From Ensifer sp. IC4062 (GTDB lineage Bacteria; Pseudomonadota; Alphaproteobacteria; Rhizobiales; Rhizobiaceae): DNA of 64,000 nucleotides. Below, piece after piece: positions 24,827-34,219 of this stretch. Below the pieces are notes generated by a model, which was not told where the DNA came from, ran no database searches, and worked only from the letters and a program-made list of their open reading frames with translations. The translations under genes and the position numbers were made by a program. The stretch is from NCBI RefSeq assembly GCF_020193575.1, contig NZ_JADYVD010000012.1:86337-150336 (forward strand). The letters run 5' to 3'. Each line of letters begins with the position of its first letter. The stretch's first letter is position 1.

Positions 24827-25888
24827 CTACACCTTCCGCGACTTCGATACGGGCCGCTGGAATTCCGGCTGGCTGAGGCTTTGCAGCGTCTCGGGCGGCT
24901 TACCTTCGATGTGGCCGATCACAGCCTTGGCGAGCTCGCGACCGGCAAGCCGGATGTCCTCGTACATGGTCATGACTTCGGGGCGCAGCCAGCGCAGGAA
25001 ATCGCTCGGCGCCTTGGTGACCATGTCCACATCCTGGCCGACTTTCTTGCCTGCCGATTCGATCGCCGCGATCAACGCAATCGCTCCGGAGCCGCTGCCG
25101 GATACGATGCCGTCCGGGGCGTCAACCGAGCGCATCAGTTGCTCGAAGGCGTCGCGGATGGCGACGAGGCTGTGATCGATGTTGACGTGGTGGAAGCTCA
25201 CCGCCTCCGCACCGAAATCCTTAAGCCCGCGCTCGAAGCCGGTGCGCATGTGGGAATGGAAAGTGAGGTTCGGCGGCGGCTCCAATAGCACGAGCCGGCG
25301 GCGGCCGCATTCGGTGAGCCGACGCACCGCCTCATAGGCGAAACGTTCGTTATCGAAGTCATGGAAGGGATGGACAATCCCCATTTCCGTGCGGCCATGG
25401 GTGACAAAGGGCAGGTGGCGCTCGGTCATCAGCGTGACGCGCGCATCGTGCGGCTCCGTCCGCGAGATGATTACGCCGTCGGCCGCGCCCGTATCAAGGA
25501 TATACCGGATTGGCCCCAGAGGATCCTTTGTGGAGCTGTAAGGGGTTACCACCAGATGATATGGCGTGCCGGCGAGGATTTCGGTGATGCCGACGACCAT
25601 GGGGCTGGTGATGCCCATGATCTCTTCCTCCAGCGTCAGCACGAGGCTGATGACATTGGTCTTGCCGGTCCTAAGGCGCACGCCGGCACGGTTCGGCTGG
25701 TAGCCGATCTGCTTGGCGACGAGGCGCACCCTTTCCTTGGTTTCGGCGCCAATATCGGGCGCATCCTTCAATGCTCGGGATACCGTGGTGATCCCAAGAC
25801 CGGTCATGAAGGCGATCGTTTTCAGCGTCGGCCTGGCGCCGGCTGGCGGCGGCACTGTCGCCGCCCTATTCTTCGTCTTGCCTTCCAT
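24827..25888 (-). CDS. LacI-family transcriptional regulator of the sugar operon
   Basis: About 353 residues. The helix-turn-helix TLKTIAFMTGLGITTVSRAL lies near residue 20, followed by the hinge-helix region RLRTGKTNVISLVL. A periplasmic-binding-like sensor domain follows, with DGVIISRTEPHDARV and DGIVSGSGSGAIALIAAIE. It resembles AglR-type regulators of alpha-glucoside transport in Sinorhizobium. The start is put at ATG 25888, although the frame opens further upstream to 25978. It is divergent from the ABC importer; palindromes in the gap fit its operators. Most likely it represses the operon in the absence of inducing sugar. Confidence 0.9.
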   Translation of the reverse strand: MEGKTKNRAATVPPPAGARPTLKTIAFMTGLGITTVSRALKDAPDIGAETKERVRLVAKQIGYQPNRAGVRLRTGKTNVISLVLTLEEEIMGITSPMVVGITEILAGTPYHLVVTPYSSTKDPLGPIRYILDTGAADGVIISRTEPHDARVTLMTERHLPFVTHGRTEMGIVHPFHDFDNERFAYEAVRRLTECGRRRLVLLEPPPNLTFHSHMRTGFERGLKDFGAEAVSFHHVNIDHSLVAIRDAFEQLMRSVDAPDGIVSGSGSGAIALIAAIESAGKKVGQDVDMVTKAPSDFLRWLRPEVMTMYEDIRLAGRELAKAVIGHIEGKPPETLQSLSQPEFQRPVSKSRKV

Positions 25889-26054
25889 CCCCGTCACCCA
25901 GCCCCGTCCCCTTTTGAGACCTTTGCGTGAACCGCCACGATCAAGCGCCCACTTGACCCGCAGCGTCGATACGAACACGTCCGATCCGGTTCCGCCTTAT
26001 ATACGAATTGTGACCGGTGGCCAGATTTGTCGGAGCGGTGTCGCGGGACGAAAT

Positions 26055-26068
26055 CTGTAACGATACAG
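26055..26068. promoter_or_regulatory. Palindrome, candidate LacI-family operator 1
   Basis: CTGTAACGATACAG is a near-perfect inverted repeat with a central CG, the classic LacI-family operator layout. It lies in the 517-bp divergent gap (25889-26405) near the regulator gene. The rest of that gap shows no gene. Confidence 0.6.
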
Positions 26069-26377
26069 TAGCGATGTCGAGCATTTTCGTTGCTGCGCTG
26101 CGAAGAACATAACCATATGGTTGAATCCCGCACTTGCGAAGCGAGATGCTGCATTTGCGAAGCCGTCTTCGAATGCCCAGCAATCTATTTTGACCCAAAA
26201 ATCCCTCGAATCAAAGCGTTATGGGGGAGGATGGGAGCTCGTACGGCTGCATCGAGGGTCGCATGTTGTCTTCTTTGAAGTGACGCCTGTTACACGTGTT
26301 AGGAGAGCAGGAAATAATATCCGGAATTATCCGTTGTGGGTGTTGCGTCGGAAAATCGTTTGAACTAAGTTTTTACG

Positions 26378-26387
26378 GTAACGTTAC
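26378..26387. promoter_or_regulatory. Palindrome, candidate LacI-family operator 2
   Basis: GTAACGTTAC, with flanks giving ACGGTAACGTTACAGT, is a perfect palindrome sharing the GTAACG half-site of the element at 26055. It lies about 20 bp before the binding-protein start and overlaps the probable transcription start area, which fits repression. Confidence 0.65.
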
Positions 26388-26405
26388 AGTGAGGGAGGAG
26401 AACTC

Positions 26406-27641
26406 ATGAAATTGCGTTCCATGGCCGCCGCATTGGCCGCAACCGTCGCCCTGCCGCTCGGCGTGGCCAATGCCGCCGATCTGGAGGTCACGCATTGGTG
26501 GACCTCCGGCGGTGAAGCCGCGGCGGTCGCCGAACTGGCCAAGGCATTCGACGCGACCGGCAACAAGTGGGTCGACGGCGCAATCGCCGGCTCAGGCGGG
26601 ACGGCGCGTCCGATCATGATCAGCCGCATCACCGGCGGCGATCCGATGGCTGCGACCCAGTTCAATCACGGCCGTCAGGCTGAGGAGCTCGTGCAGTCGG
26701 GTTTGATGCGTGATCTGACCGATGTCGCCGAGCGCGAGAACTGGAAGGAGATCGTCAAGCCGGCAAGCTTGCTTGAGTCCTGCACCATTGAGGGCAAGAT
26801 CTATTGCGCGCCCGTCAACATCCATTCCTGGCAGTGGCTGTGGCTTTCGAATGCGGCTTTCAAGCAGGCCGGCGTGCCCGTGCCGAAGAACTGGGATGAA
26901 TTCGTCGCGGCAGCACCGGCGCTGGAAAAGGCCGGCATCGTGCCGCTCGCCGTTGGCGGCCAGCCGTGGCAGGCAGCAGGTGCCTTTGACGTGCTGATGG
27001 TGGCGATCGCCGGGAAAGACACGTTCGAGAAGGTCTTCGCCCAGAAGGACGAGGAAGTGGCTGCAGGTCCGGAGATCGCCAAGGTCTTCAAGGCTGCCGA
27101 CGATGCGCGTCGCATGTCGAAGGGCAGCAATGTTCAAGACTGGAACCAGGCAACCAACCTCGTCATCACCGGCAAGGCCGGCGGCCAGATCATGGGTGAC
27201 TGGGCCCAGGGCGAGTTCCAGCTTGCTGGCCAGAAGGCCGGTGTGGATTATACCTGCCTTCCGGGGCTCGGCGTCAACGAGGTGATCTCGACCGGTGGTG
27301 ACGCATTCTACTTCCCGCTGCTGGAGGATGAGGAAAAGTCGAAGGCGCAGGAGGCGTTGGCATCGACCCTGCTGAAGCCGGAGACGCAGGTTGCTTTCAA
27401 CCTGAAGAAGGGTTCGCTGCCGGTGCGTGGCGACGTCGACCTCGCAACCGCAAATGATTGTATGAAGAAGGGGCTCGATATCCTTGCCAAGGGTAATGTG
27501 ATCAAGGGCACTGACCAGCTTCTGTCTGCCGACAGCCAGAAGCAGAAGGAGGACCTTTTCTCCGAGTTCTTTGCAAACCCGTCGATGACGCCGGAGGATG
27601 CGCAGAAGCGCTTCGCTGAGATCATCGCGGCGGCGGACTGA
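26406..27641 (+). CDS. ABC sugar transporter, periplasmic binding protein (CUT1 type)
   Basis: A 411-residue secreted solute-binding protein. The signal peptide runs to about Ala23 (ATVALPLGVANA-A). The mature protein starts DLEVTHWWTSGGEAAAV, as in the Sinorhizobium carbohydrate-binding proteins. Other typical blocks are GGDPMAATQFNHGRQAEELV, VNIHSWQWLWLSN and GGDAFYFP. The start is preceded by GGGAGGAG. It is the first gene of the operon; a GC-rich hairpin directly after the stop probably stabilises its transcript relative to the downstream genes. With the operon's beta-mannosidase, a mannoside or manno-oligosaccharide ligand is likely (inference). Confidence 0.93.
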   Translation: MKLRSMAAALAATVALPLGVANAADLEVTHWWTSGGEAAAVAELAKAFDATGNKWVDGAIAGSGGTARPIMISRITGGDPMAATQFNHGRQAEELVQSGLMRDLTDVAERENWKEIVKPASLLESCTIEGKIYCAPVNIHSWQWLWLSNAAFKQAGVPVPKNWDEFVAAAPALEKAGIVPLAVGGQPWQAAGAFDVLMVAIAGKDTFEKVFAQKDEEVAAGPEIAKVFKAADDARRMSKGSNVQDWNQATNLVITGKAGGQIMGDWAQGEFQLAGQKAGVDYTCLPGLGVNEVISTGGDAFYFPLLEDEEKSKAQEALASTLLKPETQVAFNLKKGSLPVRGDVDLATANDCMKKGLDILAKGNVIKGTDQLLSADSQKQKEDLFSEFFANPSMTPEDAQKRFAEIIAAAD

Positions 27642-27656
27642 TAGTCGTCGCCTGAA

Positions 27657-27678
27657 GGCCCCGCGCACGCGCGGGGCC
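27657..27678 (+). terminator. GC-rich hairpin after binding-protein gene
   Basis: GGCCCCGCG pairs with CGCGGGGCC around a four-base loop, without a T run. In binding-protein-dependent operons such intercistronic hairpins raise the level of the binding-protein message. The rest of the 310-bp gap before the next gene shows nothing recognisable. Confidence 0.55.
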
Positions 27679-27951
27679 GCCCTCATGCCCATTCGGTACG
27701 ACGCGTTCGCGCCGGGCGCCCGTGACGATGTCTGCTGGCATCGCACGCGAGGAGCATCCCCGCTTTCAAGCTGAATTGCGATGCGGATAAGATGTTCCAG
27801 AATCAAAGCGTTCTGAGCGTTGTTATATGTTCGCATGAACGCGGAGTGCCAAGCAGGGGGCCATTACGATGGTGAGGCGGCCGCGTATCGGCAGCGTATT
27901 TTCGCTGTGAGTACCGCCCATCGAATACGTTGCAGTTCCGGAGGAGCAAAC

Positions 27952-28860
27952 ATGACAGGCCAGACACGCGGCTCGGCTCGCCCGAATCAGTGGTTGCGGA
28001 ACCTGAATGCGAAAATCGCCTCTATTCCGATGATCCTGACAGCCGTGGTCATCTTCGTCGGCGGCACAGCCTGGACGGTTCTCTATTCCTTCACAAACTC
28101 GAAGCTGCTGCCAAGGCTTTCCTTCGTCGGCCTCGACCAATATGAGCGGCTGTGGGCCGCACCGCGTTGGCTCGTCTCGATAGAGAATCTCGCCATCTAC
28201 GGCTTTTTCTCACTGATTTTCAGCCTCGTGATCGGTTTTGTGCTCGCCGCACTGATGGACCAGAAGATCCGCTTCGAGAATACATTCCGAACGATCATGC
28301 TCTACCCCTTCGCCCTGTCGTTCATCGTCACGGGCTTGGTCTGGCAGTGGCTGCTCAATCCGCAGTACGGAATACAGTCTATCGTGCGGTCCCTTGGCTG
28401 GACGAACTTCAACTTCGACCCGCTCTACAATTCCGACATCGTCATTTACGGCATTCTGATCGCAGCGCTCTGGCAGGGCACCGGCCTTGTCATGTGCCTG
28501 ATGCTTGCCGGTCTGCGCGGCATCGACGAGGACATCTGGAAGGCTGCGCGGGTGGATGGCATCCCGATGTGGAAGACCTATGTGCTCATCATAATCCCGA
28601 TGATGCGCGGCGTCTTCATCACGACGCTCGTCATTATCGCGAGCGGCATCGTCAAGGTCTACGACCTCGTCGTGGCCCAGACGAGCGGCGGTCCCGGCAT
28701 CGCCTCCGAAGTGCCTGCCAAATACGTCTACGATTACATGTTCCAGGCCCAGAATCTGGGGCAGGGCTTTGCCGCCTCCACCATGATGCTCGTGACCGTC
28801 GCGATCATCATCGTGCCATGGGCGTATCTGGAATTCGGAGGAGGTCGCAAGCGTGCTTAA
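27952..28860 (+). CDS. ABC sugar transporter, permease (MalF-like)
   Basis: A 302-residue membrane protein with about six transmembrane helices. The binding-protein-dependent transport signature is KAARVDGIPMWKTYVLIIIPMM (EAA loop, about residues 195-216), which contacts the ATPase. GVIKVYDLVV-like and GGPGIASEV blocks follow. The ATG 27952 has an excellent GGAGGAG site; a longer upstream frame is rejected. The stop overlaps the next permease start (GTG 28853) by eight bases. Confidence 0.93.
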   Translation: MTGQTRGSARPNQWLRNLNAKIASIPMILTAVVIFVGGTAWTVLYSFTNSKLLPRLSFVGLDQYERLWAAPRWLVSIENLAIYGFFSLIFSLVIGFVLAALMDQKIRFENTFRTIMLYPFALSFIVTGLVWQWLLNPQYGIQSIVRSLGWTNFNFDPLYNSDIVIYGILIAALWQGTGLVMCLMLAGLRGIDEDIWKAARVDGIPMWKTYVLIIIPMMRGVFITTLVIIASGIVKVYDLVVAQTSGGPGIASEVPAKYVYDYMFQAQNLGQGFAASTMMLVTVAIIIVPWAYLEFGGGRKRA

Positions 28861-29797
28861 TCTCGTCGCCAACAACAGCATGGTTACCGAGCACGAGGAG
28901 GTTCCCGACAGGATCACTGTCGGTCCGAGCGGGCCCAAGCCGCGCCGGACGCTCTCCCGCCGCAACATCGTCGTATACGGCACGTTGATCGTGGTCGCTC
29001 TCTACTATCTGCTGCCGCTCTACGTGATGTTCATGACGTCCCTCAAGGGCATGCCGGAAATCCGCGTCGGCAACATCTTCGCGCCCCCGGTCGAAATCAC
29101 CTTCGAGCCCTGGGTAAAGGCCTGGGCCCAGGCTTGCACCGGCCTCAATTGCGACGGGCTTTCGCGCGGCTTCTGGAATTCGGTGCGCATCACCGTTCCC
29201 TCGGTGATCATATCGATCGCAATTGCCTCGGTGAACGGCTACGCGCTCGCCAACTGGCGCTTCAAAGGGGCCGACCTGTTTTTCACCATCCTCATCGTCG
29301 GCGCCTTCATCCCCTATCAGGTGATGATCTATCCGATCGTGATCGTGCTCAGAGAAATGGGCGTTTACGGCACGCTGACCGGTCTCATCATCGTGCATAC
29401 GATCTTCGGCATGCCGATCCTGACGCTCCTGTTCCGCAACTATTTCGCCGGCTTGCCCGAGGAGCTCTTCAAGGCGGCGCGCGTCGACGGCGCCGGGTTC
29501 TGGACGATCTACCTCAAGATCATGCTGCCGATGTCGCTGCCGATCTTCGTTGTTGCGATGATCCTTCAGGTGACCGGCATCTGGAACGACTTCCTGTTCG
29601 GTGTGGTTTTCACCCGACCGGAGTACTACCCGATGACCGTGCAGCTCAACAACATCGTCAACTCGGTGCAGGGCGTGAAGGAATACAACGTCAACATGGC
29701 GGCGACGCTGCTGACCGGCCTCGTGCCGTTGACGATCTACTTCATCTCGGGCCGGCTGTTCGTGCGCGGCATCGCCGCCGGCGCAGTGAAAGGATAA
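28853..29797 (+). CDS. ABC sugar transporter, permease (MalG-like)
   Basis: A 314-residue permease. A polar N-terminal tail of about 35 residues is followed by six helices. The EAA motif is LPEELFKAARVDGAGFWTIY, followed by LKIMLPMSLPIF. The C-terminal GRLFVRGIAAGAVKG is typical of CUT1 MalG-type subunits. The GTG start overlaps the upstream permease, and the ATPase gene begins seven bases after the stop. Together with the ATPase it completes the importer. Confidence 0.93.
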   Translation: MLNLVANNSMVTEHEEVPDRITVGPSGPKPRRTLSRRNIVVYGTLIVVALYYLLPLYVMFMTSLKGMPEIRVGNIFAPPVEITFEPWVKAWAQACTGLNCDGLSRGFWNSVRITVPSVIISIAIASVNGYALANWRFKGADLFFTILIVGAFIPYQVMIYPIVIVLREMGVYGTLTGLIIVHTIFGMPILTLLFRNYFAGLPEELFKAARVDGAGFWTIYLKIMLPMSLPIFVVAMILQVTGIWNDFLFGVVFTRPEYYPMTVQLNNIVNSVQGVKEYNVNMAATLLTGLVPLTIYFISGRLFVRGIAAGAVKG

Positions 29798-29803
29798 GCA
29801 AGC

Positions 29804-30889
29804 ATGACCAGTGTTTCAGTCAGGGACCTGTCGCTGAACTTCGGCGCCATCACCGTTCTCGACAAGCTCAACCTCGACATCAATCATGGCGAATTCCTTG
29901 TCCTGCTCGGCTCGTCCGGATGCGGCAAGTCCACGCTTTTGAACTGCATCGCCGGCCTGCTTGACGTTTCGGAAGGACAGATCTTCATCAAAGACCGCAA
30001 TGTCACATGGGAGGAGCCGAAGGACCGAGGGATCGGCATGGTGTTCCAGTCCTACGCGCTCTACCCGCAGATGTCGGTCGAGAAGAACCTTTCCTTCGGG
30101 CTACAGGTTGCCAGGGTGCCGCAAGCCGAAATCGACAAGCGTGTCGCGCGGGCTGCGGAAATCCTGCAGATCCAGCCGCTTCTAAAGCGCAAGCCGGCTG
30201 AACTTTCCGGCGGGCAGCGCCAGCGCGTGGCGATCGGCCGCGCACTTGTGCGCGATGTCGATGTCTTCCTCTTCGACGAGCCCTTGTCGAACCTTGACGC
30301 CAAGCTGCGCTCGGAACTGCGCGTCGAGATCAAGCGACTGCACCAGTCGCTGAAAAACACGATGATCTATGTCACGCACGACCAGATCGAAGCGTTGACG
30401 CTCGCCGACCGCATCGCCGTCATGAAGGGCGGCGTCATCCAGCAGCTCGCCGATCCGATGACGATCTACAACGCGCCGGAGAACCTCTTCGTCGCCGGCT
30501 TCATCGGTTCGCCATCGATGAATTTCTTCCGCGGCGAGGTCGCCGCCAAGGACGGCCGCAGCTTCGTGCAGGTCGGCGGTGTTGCCTTCGACGTCACGGG
30601 CTATCCGGCGCGCACAGGGTTGCAGCCGGGGCAGAAAGTCGTGCTTGGGCTCCGGCCGGAGCATGTCAAGATCGATGAGGCCGGGGCGGGGGACGCTGCA
30701 CATCAGGCCGTCGTCGACATCGAAGAGCCGATGGGTGCCGACAACCTCTTGTGGCTGACCTTGGCCGGTCAATCGATGTCCGTGCGCATCGCCGGCCAGC
30801 GGCGCTACAAGCCCGGCACGGCCGTGCGCCTTTCTTTCGACATGGGGGTCGCCTCGATCTTCGACGCTGCCAGCGAAAACCGTCTTTAA
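29804..30889 (+). CDS. ABC sugar transporter ATP-binding protein (MalK/UgpC type)
   Basis: A 361-residue ATPase. Walker A is GSSGCGKSTLLNC (about residues 37-49), the Q-loop MVFQSYALYPQMSV, the signature LSGGQRQRVAIGRALVRD, Walker B VFLFDEPLSNLDAKL and the switch His in VTHDQIEA. The C-terminal about 120 residues form the TOBE/regulatory domain (GLRPEHVKIDE). It is the fourth gene of the operon, with 93 bp before the mannosidase gene. One such ATPase can serve several CUT1 importers. Confidence 0.95.
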   Translation: MTSVSVRDLSLNFGAITVLDKLNLDINHGEFLVLLGSSGCGKSTLLNCIAGLLDVSEGQIFIKDRNVTWEEPKDRGIGMVFQSYALYPQMSVEKNLSFGLQVARVPQAEIDKRVARAAEILQIQPLLKRKPAELSGGQRQRVAIGRALVRDVDVFLFDEPLSNLDAKLRSELRVEIKRLHQSLKNTMIYVTHDQIEALTLADRIAVMKGGVIQQLADPMTIYNAPENLFVAGFIGSPSMNFFRGEVAAKDGRSFVQVGGVAFDVTGYPARTGLQPGQKVVLGLRPEHVKIDEAGAGDAAHQAVVDIEEPMGADNLLWLTLAGQSMSVRIAGQRRYKPGTAVRLSFDMGVASIFDAASENRL

Positions 30890-30982
30890 AAAGCGATATC
30901 GAGTCCGGGCGATGCCGTCCGGGCTTAAAACAAACGATAATGATGTCGGCCTCGACCGCCGGCCCATACATGGATTGAGGAA

Positions 30983-33457
30983 ATGCCCCCCGAAACCCTG
31001 AACCGCGACGCCATCCGCATTGATTTGTCCGGTGACTGGCTGCTCGCCTCGACGGACAACAGCCACGCGCTCACCATTACGCTTCCAGGCGATGTACACA
31101 GCGCGTTGCAGCAGGCGGGCATCATCGCAGATCCCTATGCCGGCCGAAACGAGGCCGAGGTGCAATGGGTCGCGGACAAGGACTGGGTTCTCGAGCGCAC
31201 GGTCGTCGTAGATGCGGACGATCTGGACGGGTGCTGGTATCTCGATTTCGAAAGCATCGACACGATTGCGTCTATCTTCGTCAACGATCGATTGGTGCTG
31301 CAGGCCGAAAACTGCTTTCGCCGCTATCGCCCCGACGTATCAAGTGCGCTTGTCGTCGGCGAGAACCGCATCCGGGTCGTGCTGCATTCTTCGATTGCCG
31401 AGGGTGCGCGCCGGCAGCAGGCGCAGCCATTTTACGTGCCTTACCACGATGGAAATTCGCCGATCGCCAACGGCAACATGCTGCGCAAGCCCCAGTGCCA
31501 CTTCGGCTGGGACTGGAACATCGCCATCGCGCCGCTAGGCATCTATGGCTCGCTGGCACTTCGCCGGCTGGAGACGGCGCGCATCGAACACGTCACCACA
31601 CGTCAGCTCTGGCTTACCGACGGCTCCGTTGATCTGCAGGTAACCGTGACGCTCTTTGCCCGCGATCCCGGAATCGTACCCATTCATTTCGAGCTCGATG
31701 GCGTGCGGGAGCGTCTGGACTGCGCGGTCGCTGCCGGCGAGACCCGCATCACCCACGTCTTCACGGTTACAAAGCCGAGATTATGGTGGCCGTCGGGCAG
31801 CGGCGAACAGGCGCTTTCCATCCTTAACGTCGAGCTGCCGGACGAGAGCGTGACGCGCCAGATCGGCTTCCGCACGATCGATCTCGTCACCGACAAGGAC
31901 GAGGCGGGCAGCCGTTTTGCCTTCCGCATCAACGGCCGCGAGATCTTCTGCCGCGGAGCGAACTGGATCCCGGCGGATGCCCTGGTGTCACGTGTGACGC
32001 CGCAAGGGGTCGAGGACCTCCTGCTATCGGCCGTTGATGCCAATATGAACATGATCCGCGTCTGGGGCGGTGGCTTCTACGAGCCAGACTGGTTCTACGA
32101 TCTCTGCGACCGGCTGGGACTGCTTGTCTGGCAGGACTTCATGTTCGCCTGCAATCTCTATCCCTCGACGCCGGACTTCCTCGACAATGTCGCGGCCGAG
32201 GTGGACCATCAGGTCAAGCGTCTGTCGTCCCACCCGTCGATTGCGATTTGGTGCGGGGACAACGAGCTTGTCGGCGCGCTCACCTGGTTCGAGGAAAGCC
32301 GCAAGGATCGCGACCGTTACCTCGTCGCTTATGACCGGCTGAACCGTACGGTCGAGACGGCGATGAAGTCAGCCTGCCCGGAAGCGATCTGGTGGCCTTC
32401 GAGCCCGTCCGTCGGCTACCTCAATTTCGGCGATGCCTGGCATGCGGACGGTGCGGGCGACATGCACTACTGGTCCGTCTGGCACGAGAACAAGTCTTTC
32501 GACAATTATCGTACCGTCCGCCCGCGCTTCTGCTCGGAATTCGGTTTTCAGTCCTACACCTCGATGCCGGTCGTCCGGCAATTCGCCGAGGCGCGCGATC
32601 TCAACATCGCCTCGCCGGTGATGGAGGCGCATCAGAAGAATGTCGGCGGCAACGAGCGGATCGCCGGGACCATGTTCCGCTATTTCCGCTTTCCGAGGGA
32701 TTTCCCGAGCTTCGTCTATCTGAGCCAGATCCAGCAGGGGCTCGCGATCCGCACTGCCGTCGACTACTGGCGGTCGCTGAAGCCGCACTGTATGGGGACG
32801 CTTTATTGGCAGCTCAACGACACGTGGCCCGTCGCCTCCTGGTCCAGCCTGGATTATGGCGGCCACTGGAAGGCCATGCACTATATGGCCCGGCGCTTCT
32901 TCCAGCCGGTTGCCGTTGCCGCCATTCCTTCCGCGGACGGGAAGGAAATCACCTTCTCGATGGTGAACGACACGGCCGAGACGGTGACAATCGAACTCCA
33001 GACATTCCTCGTTTCACTGGACGGCGAGCGTCGCCCGCTGGCAGCGGCCGCGGGTTCCTGTGCACCGGACCGTGCCGTCACGCTCGTCACCATCGCGAGC
33101 GACGACGTTCCGGATGGAATGTTGCTCTTCTGGTCGTTCGAAGCCTCCAACGGCATGTGCGGCGAGGGGCATCATGTCCAGGACACCTATAAGGCGCTCG
33201 ATCTTTCCCCATCCGGCCTGACACTGGAGACCGTGCCGCGACTGGACGGCGCCTTCGATGTGATTGTCGCAGCGAGCGGTCTCGCGCTGCACGTGATGGT
33301 CGAGGGGGATGTCGAAGGGCGCTATTCCGACAACGCCTTCGACCTGACCGCCGGCGAGACGAAGGTGATCCGCTACACACCGAAGGCGCCACTCGCCGAA
33401 GGCATCGTCCCGAGCTTCAGCGCCTATGACCTCGAATCTTGTCAGGGAAAGGGGTGA
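30983..33457 (+). CDS. Beta-mannosidase, glycoside hydrolase family 2
   Basis: An 824-residue exo-acting GH2 enzyme releasing mannose from non-reducing ends of beta-mannosides. The sugar-binding domain includes KPQCHFGWDWNIAI, a beta-mannosidase mark. The TIM barrel has IRVWGGGFYEPDWFYDLCDRLG and WQDFMFACNLYP. The acid/base is Glu428 in IWCGDNE and the nucleophile Glu519 in FCSEFGFQS. YWQLNDTWPVASWSS completes the active site. No signal peptide is present, so cleavage happens in the cytoplasm after ABC uptake. The next gene begins five bases after the stop. Chitosan-type activity is possible in GH2 but the motifs fit beta-mannosidase. Confidence 0.93.
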   Translation: MPPETLNRDAIRIDLSGDWLLASTDNSHALTITLPGDVHSALQQAGIIADPYAGRNEAEVQWVADKDWVLERTVVVDADDLDGCWYLDFESIDTIASIFVNDRLVLQAENCFRRYRPDVSSALVVGENRIRVVLHSSIAEGARRQQAQPFYVPYHDGNSPIANGNMLRKPQCHFGWDWNIAIAPLGIYGSLALRRLETARIEHVTTRQLWLTDGSVDLQVTVTLFARDPGIVPIHFELDGVRERLDCAVAAGETRITHVFTVTKPRLWWPSGSGEQALSILNVELPDESVTRQIGFRTIDLVTDKDEAGSRFAFRINGREIFCRGANWIPADALVSRVTPQGVEDLLLSAVDANMNMIRVWGGGFYEPDWFYDLCDRLGLLVWQDFMFACNLYPSTPDFLDNVAAEVDHQVKRLSSHPSIAIWCGDNELVGALTWFEESRKDRDRYLVAYDRLNRTVETAMKSACPEAIWWPSSPSVGYLNFGDAWHADGAGDMHYWSVWHENKSFDNYRTVRPRFCSEFGFQSYTSMPVVRQFAEARDLNIASPVMEAHQKNVGGNERIAGTMFRYFRFPRDFPSFVYLSQIQQGLAIRTAVDYWRSLKPHCMGTLYWQLNDTWPVASWSSLDYGGHWKAMHYMARRFFQPVAVAAIPSADGKEITFSMVNDTAETVTIELQTFLVSLDGERRPLAAAAGSCAPDRAVTLVTIASDDVPDGMLLFWSFEASNGMCGEGHHVQDTYKALDLSPSGLTLETVPRLDGAFDVIVAASGLALHVMVEGDVEGRYSDNAFDLTAGETKVIRYTPKAPLAEGIVPSFSAYDLESCQGKG

Positions 33458-33462
33458 GCCGG

Positions 33463-34161
33463 ATGAAACGCAGCCACGTCAACGAGGTGATCCGCGAAAG
33501 TGACGCCTTCATGCGCAGCCACGGCTTCGTGCTGCCGCCCTTTGCCTACTGGTCGCCGGAGGAATTGCAGACGCGCGTCGCGACCGACAGCCCAACGATT
33601 TTGGAGGCGCGGCTCGGCTGGGACATTACCGACTACGGCAAGGGCCGTTTCAATGAATTCGGCCTCGTCCTTTTCACCTTGAGGAACGGTGCCGCGGCCA
33701 ATCTCGGCACCGGCAAGGGCATGGTCTATGCCGAGAAGCTGATGATCACGCGCGCCGGCCAGGTCAATCCGCTGCACCGTCATGCGGTGAAGACTGAGGA
33801 CATCATCAATCGCGGCGGCGGCACGCTGGTACTGGAGATGTACAACTCGCTGCCGGACGGCTCAGTCGACGAGGAAAGCGACGTCGAAGTGGCGTGCGAC
33901 GCGCGCCTGCGCCGGCAGAAGGCGGGCGACCTCCTGAAGCTTGAACCCGGCGAGAGCGTCACTTTGCTGCCCGGAAACTGGCATGCCTTTTGGGCGGAGG
34001 GAGGCGACGTGTTGATGGGCGAAGTTTCGACCGTCAACGACGATCTTACCGACAACTATTTTCGCGAGCCGGTGGGCCGCTTTTCCGTAATCGAGGAGGA
34101 CGAGCATCCGCTCCACCTGCTCGTGTCGGACTACGACACCTGGCTGAAGGCAACAGGGTGA
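33463..34161 (+). CDS. D-lyxose/D-mannose ketol-isomerase family protein
   Basis: A 232-residue cupin-fold protein of the D-lyxose ketol-isomerase type. It has the metal-binding pattern AEKLMITRAGQVNPLHRHAVKTEDIINRGGG-like, with the His-x-His and Glu ligands at about residues 105-112 and a later His in LPGNWHAFWAEGGDVLMGEVS. These enzymes interconvert D-lyxose/D-xylulose and D-mannose/D-fructose. Placed right after a beta-mannosidase, conversion of mannose to fructose is the natural role (inference). The ATG 33463 lies five bases after the mannosidase stop; an in-frame GTG/ATG upstream overlaps that gene. Confidence 0.85.
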   Translation: MKRSHVNEVIRESDAFMRSHGFVLPPFAYWSPEELQTRVATDSPTILEARLGWDITDYGKGRFNEFGLVLFTLRNGAAANLGTGKGMVYAEKLMITRAGQVNPLHRHAVKTEDIINRGGGTLVLEMYNSLPDGSVDEESDVEVACDARLRRQKAGDLLKLEPGESVTLLPGNWHAFWAEGGDVLMGEVSTVNDDLTDNYFREPVGRFSVIEEDEHPLHLLVSDYDTWLKATG

Positions 34162-34219
34162 AACGCCCGAACCTGCTCCCCAACAATCATTCCTGCGCAC
34201 TCAACGAGGAGAACTTTTG

